NCBI GenBank assembly: GCA_040285745.1
Contig: JAUFOR010000002.1
Location: forward strand, 1,364,001 to 1,428,000
From: Barthelona sp. PCE
Lineage: Eukaryota > Metamonada: BaSk clade
Length of the DNA: 64,000 bases
Direction: 5' to 3'
The stretch's first letter is position 1. Each line of letters starts with the position of its first letter. Made by a program: the position numbers and the translations under genes. The notes under the pieces are model-generated. The model saw nothing but the letters and a program-made list of their open reading frames with translations, made no database searches and was not told the DNA's origin. Of this stretch, positions 17,083 through 27,800 are shown in pieces.

Positions 17083-19122
17083 TTATGGTCTGATTGCGAT
17101 TGTGTATGTGTCCAGTTGTTTATGGGTACATCCTCTTCCCATTGTTGAAATGCTGCTCTCATCATCAGCCAATATCATTCCATGTCTGAGCTCCATACGC
17201 CCAACTTCCACTGTACTTTTGGCTCCAACAAGAGAAAAATTCTTCGAGTCAAAGTTGGAAACACCAATTGTGATAATTGATTCATCCGTTACAATACCTG
17301 TGTCGCATTTGTTGATGTTAATCTCATCAAAGTGCATACCACTGCTTTTCATACAGCGCATACCACACTTACATTCGGACAGACTGCATTTCTTCACGTC
17401 CACCGTTCCGTACTCACATACAACACCTATACTACAATTATCACAAACAATATCAGACCTAACTGTTCCTTTGTCTACAACTATACCAGTCTCGCATTCA
17501 ATTGCTGTAATCGCTCCATTGATCTCGCCTTTGGCATCAACAGCAACACCAATCTTACACTTATTCATTGTGGCGTTGATAATACTGCTGCTCACAGCAT
17601 TAACACGAATACCAACATCTTCTTCCTCAAACAAGCCATCATTCACACTGACATTTGCACCATGTGACAATAAAAGACCTGTAGTGTTATGTATAAAGCG
17701 ATCTCCGATGCTATCCATTGTGAATAAGGCATCACGTGCCAGGATTCCAGCAACCTTCGAATATGTGTACTTGCATTTGCTTGAAACAAGCTTAGAATTC
17801 TTGCTCGGCAACACAGCCACGCGACACGCTTCAATGATACAGTCGTTCAGCTCCACTTCGCTATCTTCGCTAAGATACACGCCCGTATCAAAATTGGAAA
17901 TCATTGATTGTTTAATAACAGGCACCCTTCCTGAAATGTGAATGCCAGTTGATCCGCTAAACAGGTCAAACTCAAAGCATGATTTGGGACTGGGCTCCCT
18001 CAACACAACAGCCGTCTTGCACTCCACTATACGACATTCTTTTGTAGTAACTGTGGAATCCTCATCAACAACAAGGCCAATATGACAACCGTCAAATGAA
18101 ACATCTTCCAGCACAGCAATGCCAGTATCTGTGATACGGACTCCTGGAGACCCGCCCCTCACAGATGTGTTCTTCATGTTCAATATTCCGTTGGAGTTCA
18201 TTATGTAACAGCCTTGTGCAACATGTTGATGAATCATACAATCATCTACGAACAATTGTGAACCCTCAACGACAGCAAGTGACAAGGAGAAGCAATGCTT
18301 AACAACGCTTTCCTTCAACTTCAAGGTAGAGCCTGTCATAACCATGATACCCACTCTACTGCTCTCGTGAATGATTAAATCTGCCACGTCTACTGCGCTA
18401 TTATTTGCCACGAGGATCGCAACACCGCATGAGTTAATGATTGTGTCAGCGAACTCAACCTTTGCGTCGCGGACATCCTGAAACACAATGGCAGTGTCGT
18501 ATTTGGACATTACTGTCTGGATGAGGAATAGTGTACTTTCACTGTCTTTGACAACTATACCGCAACCAGGACCGCCAACGAACTGACAGTACTCGATTTC
18601 GACACTAGAACTAAGGATACTGATGCATTCAATACCACCTTTCATAGCGCAATTCTTATATAGAACCTTTGAGTTATTATGAACGAGACCCTGTGGTGTT
18701 TGACCGAACGAAAAGTCACAGTTTTCGAAAAGCACATCCTCAGCCTGTTCAAAAATAATGGATCCGAATCCAAAAGTGCAGTTTCGAAAAATAATGTTAC
18801 TTCCAAAAATCATTAATGATGCTTCAATCACAGATCTGTCTGTGAAGGTGAACATTATGTTTTCGAATATGATATCATTGCACATTATCGAAAAATGAAA
18901 ATCTGACGAAGATACAAATAGTGGGATTTCATGCTCTGGGTTTTCCTCTTCCATGCTCTCGGCATCGATGCCCACAATGTGACATGGCTTTGTCAGTTCT
19001 ATCGATGATACTTTATATTTACCAGGTGTAAAGAAAAAAATAGAGTTCGGCTCGCTTTCCTCGAAGAGCGTCTGTATGTCCTCTGAGGTCTTAAAAGACT
19101 CCCGGTCCACAATGTACTCCAT
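17083..19122 (-). CDS. Intracellular parallel beta-helix (PbH1 repeat) protein
   Basis: 679 residues with no signal peptide (MEYIVDRESFKTSEDIQ). Almost the whole length is built of roughly 22-24-residue turns of the kind 'N.I.f.NC.F...g.ivv.dsS.v.i..c.i': IIFRNCTFGFGSIIFEQ, VEIEYCQFVGGPGCGIVV, ATNKCKIG-like turns, and ECETGIVVDKGTVRSDI. This is the parallel beta-helix repeat seen in FBXO11, SHCBP1 and carbohydrate-active enzymes. There is no F-box, catalytic triad or membrane segment. Inferred: a cytosolic or nuclear scaffold or substrate-binding protein in the SHCBP1/FBXO11 style, without an identified enzymatic function. It converges with RBM19/Mrd1 and diverges from the orphan at 19455. 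Confidence 0.85.
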   Translation of the reverse strand: MEYIVDRESFKTSEDIQTLFEESEPNSIFFFTPGKYKVSSIELTKPCHIVGIDAESMEEENPEHEIPLFVSSSDFHFSIMCNDIIFENIMFTFTDRSVIEASLMIFGSNIIFRNCTFGFGSIIFEQAEDVLFENCDFSFGQTPQGLVHNNSKVLYKNCAMKGGIECISILSSSVEIEYCQFVGGPGCGIVVKDSESTLFLIQTVMSKYDTAIVFQDVRDAKVEFADTIINSCGVAILVANNSAVDVADLIIHESSRVGIMVMTGSTLKLKESVVKHCFSLSLAVVEGSQLFVDDCMIHQHVAQGCYIMNSNGILNMKNTSVRGGSPGVRITDTGIAVLEDVSFDGCHIGLVVDEDSTVTTKECRIVECKTAVVLREPSPKSCFEFDLFSGSTGIHISGRVPVIKQSMISNFDTGVYLSEDSEVELNDCIIEACRVAVLPSKNSKLVSSKCKYTYSKVAGILARDALFTMDSIGDRFIHNTTGLLLSHGANVSVNDGLFEEEDVGIRVNAVSSSIINATMNKCKIGVAVDAKGEINGAITAIECETGIVVDKGTVRSDIVCDNCSIGVVCEYGTVDVKKCSLSECKCGMRCMKSSGMHFDEININKCDTGIVTDESIITIGVSNFDSKNFSLVGAKSTVEVGRMELRHGMILADDESSISTMGRGCTHKQLDTYTIAIRP

Positions 19123-19454
19123 TTATGATGCAAAAAATGCTTTTGAAGGAGAGAAAAAGTATAACACAAGTTTGAGACTCCTTAATAACATTTATTTATC
19201 AGTAAAATAATTCTTTTAAACTATTAAATGTAATGACTGATGTAAATAACGCATACATGTTTAGTATTTAGACCTGCATTTTTTAAGATGCAAAAATTTT
19301 ATGCAACAGCTCTTTTGATGAGAGAATTGATGGTAACCACAGACATAAGTCTCCTTTTTTTATGTATTAATTTCAATTACAGCATAGAATTGTCGTTTTT
19401 CCTTTTTATTCTCTTTTCGTTTATATTTTTGAAAAATAGGCTTGTTTGGGGACT
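19123..19454. other. Divergent promoter region
   Basis: This 332-bp AT-rich spacer lies between divergent genes (starts at 19122 minus and 19455 plus). It contains a minus-strand CTCTCCTTC element near 19148-19156, plus-strand TTTCCTTTTTATTC near 19397-19410, and a small TGCAT...ATGCA hairpin around 19276-19293. No gene seen. Confidence 0.5.
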
Positions 19455-21488
19455 ATGAAAATTGCAAAAGAAGGAAAAAAACACTTCTTGCCATCCAATG
19501 AGTTTCTAATAGGGCGCAATGAGTTTGACAAGGATTACTGCAACCAAATGCCTGATTCAGCATTTTACGCAACTATTTCATCAGACCACTGTCGGAGAAA
19601 GACCATCAATACTACGATTTACCGTCTTCCATCATTCAAACATCGATACAAGCCAAATCAGTACTACTCAATTGAGGAGGAAGGAACCTACTGTGTTCTT
19701 GACACTCCAATATCAAATCCCAAATGGGATTTAAATATTAATTTTGGATGTCATTTACTTTTGAACATGGACCATGGTTTATTTGAATCCAAGGACGGAT
19801 GTGTTCGAATTGTGCGAAGTGATGGACGTTTTAGAACGACAGACTTTAAGCTAAAGTCAGATGAGAACATTGCTGAGTCTGGAATAGTTTTGCTAACGCC
19901 AAAAGAGGAGTACGACAATAGTCTTTGGTTATACATGTTTGTCCCTGAGGATATTGATGAAGAAAAAAATTTGGACTTAATTAAAATATACGAAGAAGAG
20001 GAAGAAGGTGAAATTGAGCTCTTCAGATGTATTAACGCAACGTGTGTTTTGGCAGCAGTTACACGTGGAGATGTCAAAGTGCTGCAACTGATAAATAACA
20101 AGGGTGAGACTTACGATGTTACCAATTTATTAAGCAATATTGAGACGTTGGATGAATTTATTCTTTTGGAGCTATCAGCTGAAGTGCTGAGCGTATTCTT
20201 CTGGTCTTCAAACAAGGGGTACAAATACACCAAGTGTGGTGGGTGCGAGACCTGGAAAGGGGAGGGCAACTTTTATCAGCTTTTTTCACTGTATATGCGA
20301 ACGGTTGATTATAAAATGGGCTTCAAAGATGCCCCAGTGCTTTACGGGCATGACTTTAAAACCAAATACGTTGGTGAAATTGCATTCTATGACCCTTCTG
20401 TAATTCTCTTTCGACTAGACAGAAATTTTTCATCAGTTGAACTGTTTAATAATGGTTGGATACGGTTTCGACGCAACGACAACCCACTTGTGTATATCAA
20501 CATCGACTTGAACATGGCAATCAACGTAAATTTGAGAGAGAGTCAATCCGTACCATTAACCACCCCAATTTTTTGTGAAAAAAACAATAGCTTCGCGATA
20601 TATGTGCAGTATGAGGAGTATCTGTACCGTGTACGGTGGGATCTTGATGCGTCGGATATCCCTGAAGTAGAAAAATCAATGCCAAAGGCTCACTATCTGA
20701 TTGGTATAGCTTTGGGAAAACCGTTGCAAATTGTCGATGAAAATGATGGCTTTGTGCTTTACCTTGGGTCTCACCGCCTTTGCGTGCTCCCAAGCGATGC
20801 AGTTGACTCATGGTCATGTGGAGAGGATAGCATTATTGTTAATTTAGATGAAACTATTATTTTTATTCAGTTTAATCTAGGCAATGACGAAATAGCGGTG
20901 AAACAGATGTTTGACAGGAGCGTGAACAACTGGGAAGATGAAACAGAGAGATACCAGATATGCCCCTTCTATTACAATGAATCATCACAGCTTGTTGTTG
21001 TAACAAAGAACAACAACGTAGATTACACTGTATCTCAGCAGATTGGCCTTGTCAATTGGGAAAGAGCTGAATTCATAGACTGGGGAGACATCCACCGTTG
21101 GAATTTGTCGAGTGATGAAAAGGTTGGTTCGAAATTCGTGCGATTCATCAATGGCAATACGGTTCTTTGTGAACATTTAATATTAACGTTTAAAGGAGAT
21201 GATTTTTTGGATGTTGTTTTAAAGTTTTCACTTGAAAATTATTCTGCTGTCAACCAACACAATACAATGTATAAATATGATGCCAATATACATGAGCGAG
21301 TGATATGCCAAAATAGTACATTGAGTTTTGACAAATGGATTTTTAAGAATAGTGAACTAAGGAAAAAAAAACATAGAAGGAAGCTACCGATGAAACTATT
21401 CTTGAACAATGCGGTAATTCACTGCCTGCGTGTTCCTGTTTTTGAGGAATATGATGCTGTACAGCAAGATAAATGCGCGTTACTATAA
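19455..21488 (+). CDS. Large orphan protein, 677 residues, beta-rich
   Basis: Start at the ATG of MKIAKEGKKHFLPSNEFLIG; the frame has no earlier ATG. The sequence alternates short hydrophobic strands with polar turns (FAIYVQYEEYLYRVRWDLD, GFVLYLGSHRLCVLPSDAV, SIIVNLDETIIFIQFNLGN), suggesting beta-propeller-like or other all-beta architecture. An acidic patch, EEEEEGEIE, occurs near residue 185, and the C-terminal region is basic (ELRKKKHRRKLPMK). There is no signal peptide or membrane helix. It resembles the orphans at 37308-39113 and 41062-42954 in size and style, but I could not align them convincingly. Possibly a lineage-specific family. Confidence 0.75.
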   Translation: MKIAKEGKKHFLPSNEFLIGRNEFDKDYCNQMPDSAFYATISSDHCRRKTINTTIYRLPSFKHRYKPNQYYSIEEEGTYCVLDTPISNPKWDLNINFGCHLLLNMDHGLFESKDGCVRIVRSDGRFRTTDFKLKSDENIAESGIVLLTPKEEYDNSLWLYMFVPEDIDEEKNLDLIKIYEEEEEGEIELFRCINATCVLAAVTRGDVKVLQLINNKGETYDVTNLLSNIETLDEFILLELSAEVLSVFFWSSNKGYKYTKCGGCETWKGEGNFYQLFSLYMRTVDYKMGFKDAPVLYGHDFKTKYVGEIAFYDPSVILFRLDRNFSSVELFNNGWIRFRRNDNPLVYINIDLNMAINVNLRESQSVPLTTPIFCEKNNSFAIYVQYEEYLYRVRWDLDASDIPEVEKSMPKAHYLIGIALGKPLQIVDENDGFVLYLGSHRLCVLPSDAVDSWSCGEDSIIVNLDETIIFIQFNLGNDEIAVKQMFDRSVNNWEDETERYQICPFYYNESSQLVVVTKNNNVDYTVSQQIGLVNWERAEFIDWGDIHRWNLSSDEKVGSKFVRFINGNTVLCEHLILTFKGDDFLDVVLKFSLENYSAVNQHNTMYKYDANIHERVICQNSTLSFDKWIFKNSELRKKKHRRKLPMKLFLNNAVIHCLRVPVFEEYDAVQQDKCALL

Positions 21489-21828
21489 CAGTAATCTATT
21501 TTACAATGTCCAAAAGTATGAAACCATGGTGAAGAGACTATAGTATATCATTCTCGTTGTTGAAAACATCATCAATTGGGAAATTGACGTTAGGCTCCAT
21601 TTCTTTTAACAGACGTTTCATCGTATACCTGTTTCCTCTTTTGTTTGGACCAAAGCAAGAACCATAAAAACAAGAACAGCAATTACTACAATCATCGCAA
21701 TGTAAAAAAAAAATAGCTCACCGAACATTCCTTTTCTAAAGTCTCAATCAGATAGTTAATTTCCATTTTAAGTGCATAACCTAAGTTTTGTTTTTCCAAA
21801 ATTTTGTATAGAATTTACAACAATGATG
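21489..21828. other. Spacer between convergent genes with a possible tiny gene
   Basis: 340 bp between the 19455 gene and the dynein stop. Most frames are broken. A 36-codon membrane-like ORF is listed separately. Another minus-strand frame downstream of it (ending in TAG at 21541-21543) reads MKRLLKEMEPNVNFPIDDV and onward, which also looks protein-like. The two may be exons or frames of one small gene that I cannot join. Confidence 0.4.
21618..21728 (-). CDS. Possible tiny single-pass membrane protein (36 residues)
   Basis: ATG at 21728 to TGA at 21618. A hydrophobic segment of about 22 residues (IAMIVVIAVLVFMVLALV) is followed by a charged tail QTKEETGIR, the pattern of a small tail-anchored or single-pass protein. 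Caution: T-rich non-coding DNA can mimic hydrophobic peptides. The adjacent overlapping frame (KRLLKEMEPNVNFPIDDVF) also looks coding, so splicing or a frameshift may be involved. Low confidence. Confidence 0.25.
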   Translation of the reverse strand: MFGELFFFYIAMIVVIAVLVFMVLALVQTKEETGIR

Positions 21829-24800
21829 TTAGAAACGCAAACTACATAGAAGTGCAGTTCCACGTTTAATCCAATGTGCTTCGCCTTCTGAGGTACTTGG
21901 AACCTCGATGGTAGTAACAAAGTTTGTGGAGTGACCAGTAGTCGAAAGAGTACCAGCTCTCTTGGCGGTCTTGAAAAGAGGACAATTGTAGATTCCCTCC
22001 TTGGGCTTAATACGATTAGACAGAGGTAAGAGTTGAATGACGGGGAATTCACTGAATAACTCCTTGGGTTTGGCTTCCACCAAGGAGTGTGATTTCGGAT
22101 CCCAACGTGCACCCTCAAGGAATAGACCATCAACATAAACACCATCTTCCGGTGGAGTAGTTGGTCTAGCAGCATCCATAATGGTAAAACTGAACGATAT
22201 TGTGTCGATTGAGATGACATACTTACGAGCAAAGTTCTGTAATGTACCAGTGATAAACGCCTGAGGGAAGAAGAAACCGCTCATCCAGTAAATGACTGGA
22301 GGACCCTGCTCGTACCAGTTGTTGATGAAATTGCAACGAACAATGAGATCAGAAACCCAAGCGGAGAGAGGTTTCAGAGATGGGTAAGCAACCTTCGTCC
22401 ATAGAGTGGGAACCTGGTTATTGAAGAGGTTATTTGCAACCTCCTCAAGTTCTTGTGAAAGAACAACTTCACCCTTGAGTGCACGGCGTAATTCATCAAG
22501 GGAGCGATGCAAGACCTTAAGCAGACGGTTATAACGGATGGCTTCCTGCTGCAATACAGTATTCATACTTTCTTCGTATCTAGTAGGGTAACGGGCCTGG
22601 ATGGCCTCAATGTCAAAGACGGGTGACACACGTGACGCGATGTCCTTAGCAAGTGAATCGATCTTGTCGTTACGATCACCACCAGCACCTCCAGAGTCGG
22701 AAGGCTGAAGGGTGATGAGGGTATCAAACATGTGGAACGTCTCGTTGGTCATATGAGTGATATCACCATTTTGGTGGAGACCAAAGACGGAAGGTTCAGC
22801 ATTCAAGGGCAATGACTCAATGAAAGAAACGTAATCTGTCTTTTCAAGGGAGGAGACGACGCGATACGTACCGTCGTTATCAACGATACTATTGACTAGA
22901 TCCCAGCTCTCGTTCAAGACGTTTTCATCAATGAGTGTTGTGATAATCGTCTGGATGGTTCTCTTATCCCAAACATCTGTGACACGACCACCATAGTTGA
23001 TTTGACCACACAAGAAACGAAGGACCTCGAATGGAATATCGTCATAGTGCTCCAGGAAGTAAGAAAGCTGCTTGACACAGATCGAGAGATCTGATTGATT
23101 AAATTCATAAGGGATGTTCCAACCAAGAGCTCCGAACTTACGTCTCTCCTGGATTGCTGCGTGGAAGAACGACAGAGAGAACAACAGATGGTTGAACTCG
23201 ACTGGTTTGGTGGGATGGTTGAAGAGAGCGTCGTCGAAAGAGACGTAAGACCTCAACAAGTTGTTACGAAGACCCTTGGGGGGTTCGAGTGTCATCTTGA
23301 CGGAGTTCATCAGGATTGAAACTGGGAACTCCTTGGATGGCATGGATGTGAGCCAGAGACGGAACTCAGGACGGATGCGATCAGGGTTGAAGCTGTCGAC
23401 AATACGTTCGAGCTCAGGCATCCAAGACGAGGACAAGTGACAGTTCTGTAACAGAACCCATGAGCCACTCTCGGCAGCTGCCTCGATCATCTTTGCTGCC
23501 TTAGGTCCTTGACCTTGACCAAGTGAAATATGGGACAACTTGTGACGCATGTGCATCTGCTCAGCAAAGGCAAACAGATCTTGTGCAGGATCAGCACCAG
23601 GACTCAGCACAAACACCAGAGGTGTGAGAGCAGAAGAGTCACGATAAGAACCAGTCAAATCAAACGTTGGTGGCACAATGAAGCGACCATCCAAGTTGGA
23701 AGTGACAAACGCCTGGATTGCTGGCACAACCTTATCAGGCCTGAATGTCCTGAGGATAAGAAGACGACCGAAAGCATCCATCTCGTCGAAGGGAGCGGGG
23801 AGGGTTACCTCATGAACGTCGTTTGAGTCAAAGAGCTTACGCCATGTGGCAGTGTTGTTCAACCAGTCGTGTACATACTTCTCGAAACGAGGAAGTTGAC
23901 TTACTGCACAAATCTCCTGCCACATACCGTCTGTGATGAATGAAGGATCAGGGTTTGGATGGTTTGGATCCATGGCAAGACCCGAAATGAGATAACGCCA
24001 CTCACGGTTGTCGAGCTCGTTACGGTTCATCTTGATTCGGACAGACATGAGGAACGAAAACATGAGCTTGTGTACTTCAAACAAAGAACGACAAATATTC
24101 TCGTAGAGGGAATAAGTAAAGAAATCAGTTAATGAAACAATACGTTCCTGAAGATCCTCGCTCTTGGGGGAGTTATGGATCGAGCTCACAAACAAACGGA
24201 GGAACCATTGAAGTGAGTACTGATACATTGGGTCGGCCGCAGACATGTCAACTACACAGAAGTAGAGGATGGTAGCACGAATGGAGATGGGGATATACTG
24301 AGAACGAGCATGATCAATCTCTTTCTCGGTGATCTCCGCTTCCCTGACCTTCTCCTGTACTTGGATTGAAACCTTCTTTGATCCAGCAAGAACATCAATG
24401 GCCTTATCATCTTCAAGAATTGCTTCCTGTGATGTGTTTTCCAGAATACGAAGAATGTCGTCTTCAATTTCCTTGAGGTTGCATTTCATCTGGAAGGTAT
24501 CCTTGATGAGCCTGTTCTTCAACTTCTCCAGTTCAGGCTTCTCCTCAATAACAATCTTTGAGAGAATCTGATCACGGAGTCCCTGGAAGGTAATTGAAAA
24601 GTTAAGCAGCGTAACCTTGGACTGGATCTCGGGTGAGTAATGCGGATTAAACAGTTTAGTTGTCAAGAACAACTGGAAATCACTGTTATAACTGATCATG
24701 TGATCACCCAGCTTGATCATGGGCACCTTACCCTTCTCGTACGTTATCTGTCTCAGTAAGATCGAGTTCAGATATGAAGGGATGTTGCTCGATAGGTTCT

Positions 24801-27800
24801 CAAGCAAGAACTTCTTACCAAATCGAATACAGTTCTCGAGCTTACGCATGACTGTCTTTTCATCAGTATTGTTAATATTAACAACCTCAATGGAATCAGC
24901 ACCGTATGTGTTACGAATCCACCTGTTAGCCTGTGACTGAGGATCAATCAGAAGAGGCCAACGCTCGGTGTTGTTCATAATGATTGCATTATCGATAGAG
25001 AACTCATCGTAAGGGAGACCATTCATATTCCAGTTACGGGTTTCATTAGCATCACCCAATGTGCGCTGAAGAGAGAAACGACTACTACAGTTGATGTTCA
25101 CCTCTGCCAATTTCTCAAACCAAGATTGTACGAGTTGCTTACGATAATCATTAGTGAATGCACCGAGATATGAGATGAATGCTGCACACAACAGAACATC
25201 ACCGGTGAGGCATACTTCAAGCTTTTCCAGCTCAACAACCTCTTCCTTCCAACGTTTACGTTCATCAGCTAATGAAGTAAGCAATTTCTCGGCTCTCTTG
25301 AGTTTTTTCTGTGTATTCTCAACATCCTTCTCGAGTTTAACCTTGAAGGAGTTCTGCTCTTCGAGAGAGCTCTCCAATGACTGGATCTGCTCCTCTAAAG
25401 CATCGAGTTCCTCACGGAGACCCTTCAGCTTGGACATGATGATATCCAGCTCTGCCTTAGCTTCAGCCAAAGCACGCTCCTTAGGCTCAACCTCCTTTGC
25501 AACAACGTGGAAGTCGTACACGGAACAGACCCAAACGGAAAGAGTAGCAGCGGCCATTGAAACCTTCTGCATTTCCTTCTCGTTGAAAGTTGGATCCTCA
25601 CGGAAAACGCGCACCTTTTGTACGATTTCATCGGTGAGGTTCTTCGTATCGTAGTTGAGCAGTCGATCAAGAAGATCACGTGGCTTACGCAGAAGCTCTT
25701 GTGCAGGGCCCCAATACTCACGAATGTACTTACCGGGAACACCGCTCGGATCGGGAACACGACGGGGTTTCTTATCCAACAAAATACAAACAGCTTGCAT
25801 ACATGTCTTGACAGTTTCCGGAGGACGAAGGAAGGAACCAAGCTCGGTAAGCATACGAGGATCAATCTGTTTGACACGGTTCTGTGCTGCTTCGAAAGCA
25901 GGACGTACTTGCTCCAGATCAGCCTCAGCGTCTTCCTTAATGGCAGCACACTCAGCAGCGTTCTTTTGCGCAACGATTTCTTGCTTTTCGATTTCCTCAC
26001 GCTTCTTACGGACCTCCTCCTTCTTAATGTTAAGGTTTCCAATAATAACAGTCAGTTCCTCCGACTTCGTTTGCAACTCTGGAATAAGCTTTTCGAAACG
26101 CTTACGGAGAATCTCAATCTGAACTTCTGTCTCATTGATGATGTCAAGACCCTTAGTGTAACGGTGCTTGGCACGCTTGAGCTTATCGGCCTGATCCTTG
26201 AAGAGGAGTTCAACCATAGAGAGAAGCTCAAGGTATGAGATAGGTGTCACGTAATTGTGACGGCCCAATTTGTTGAAGTAGTCCTGGGACAGATCAGATA
26301 CAGTCTGGTGAACGTGGACACAGAACTCAATGACTGATGACTCCATCTGTACGAGTTTGCCACGAGCAACCGACTCGAGTGCCTCACGAGGCCACTCTGT
26401 GAACCAGTCAATAGTACAACAGTTAACCAAAGATGGGAACTGACGCAGACGTTGACGGAACAGGGCTGACTTGGGAGACATGCACAAAACGACATGAATG
26501 TGTTGCTTAATACGAGACACAAACAAACTGTATAGGTTGAGCTTGGTGGGAGTGATACCCTGCTCACGCGCGACGGGGCGCATCGTCTGATAAATCTGAT
26601 CTAGCTCAGTTTCATCAAACAAGTTGGGGACTTCACCAATGTTAAGGATGTTGGACACATCCTCAAGCATCTGCTCGGTCTGGATCTGAGCATCAGTCAA
26701 TAGGAAGACTGTGTTCTTCTCGTCAAGACCACATGACTTGAGCAGCTGCATGATATTCTCACGCCACTCGGTCATTCCGAATCCCTTAGTAACGGTGATT
26801 GTGAACAGCTCGTACTTTGCAATGAAAACAGAAAGACGGGTTAGCGACTGACGTCCAGAACCGCCAACACCCAGCAACAATGCGTTACCTTCAGGTGATG
26901 TGATGATACGGTAGATACGCAGAATGTGCTCGATTGCGTTTGTGAACATGACGAGGTTCATCTTGTGGGATTCCTCCTCGTTATAGTCGACAAGACGGTT
27001 CTCAATACGCTTCTGCAACTGCTTGACGTCGGTGACTTCTCTGTAAGCGAGATCATCGGTGATACCACCAAAGAAGAGACGGAGAGGCTTCTCAGGCTCG
27101 TACTCGGGCACAAGACGTTTGATATCATTATTGAGATCAGTGCGAACAATCTCAGCAATCTTCTTGCTGATAAACACGCGATCATCATCATTTGTGAGAC
27201 GATCACCAAACACACGCATGTTCTCATGTGCCCAAAGGCGGATGAGGGTGTCTGGCGAATTGGACAGTGACTGGGGATGACACATACAAATACCCTGGAT
27301 AACGCTTGATAGATCACGAAGATTGAAGGTGTAGTGCGACTTATCAGGGGTGGGGAGCATGTTATCACAGACAGTGTTGTACAACTTAACTGACGCCTTG
27401 ATGATATCTCCCTGAATATCCATGAGGTTCTCTGAGAACTTATTGCTTGCAAAGAAATGACCAATGATACTGTTATAGATTGTAAACAGAGACTCATTAG
27501 AAAGAACTGGGAAGCAGAGGAAGTTAAAGTGCCTCAATAGACGGTCTGTGACGGGGTTACGACCTCCACCAGGGGGACCCATAGCGGAAACAAAGTGCAC
27601 GTCGATGATGTGCCTCAGGTAGAGAGCCTTACGATCGTACCAACCACCATGATCCATCCACTGACGGACGAGTTCGATTGGGGGCTGGGCACCGTATTCT
27701 TCACGCTTAGGCATGTTAAGATCATCAACAAAGATGATCATATGCTTACCGAGAGGAGGACCAAAGTAAACAGTACGTCTCTTTTCGAATTTCGAATCGA

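Noticed and set aside
17060-17941. 293-codon plus-strand open frame opposite the beta-helix protein
   Set aside because: Low-complexity Ser/Thr/Pro product is a shadow of the repeat-rich gene on the minus strand.
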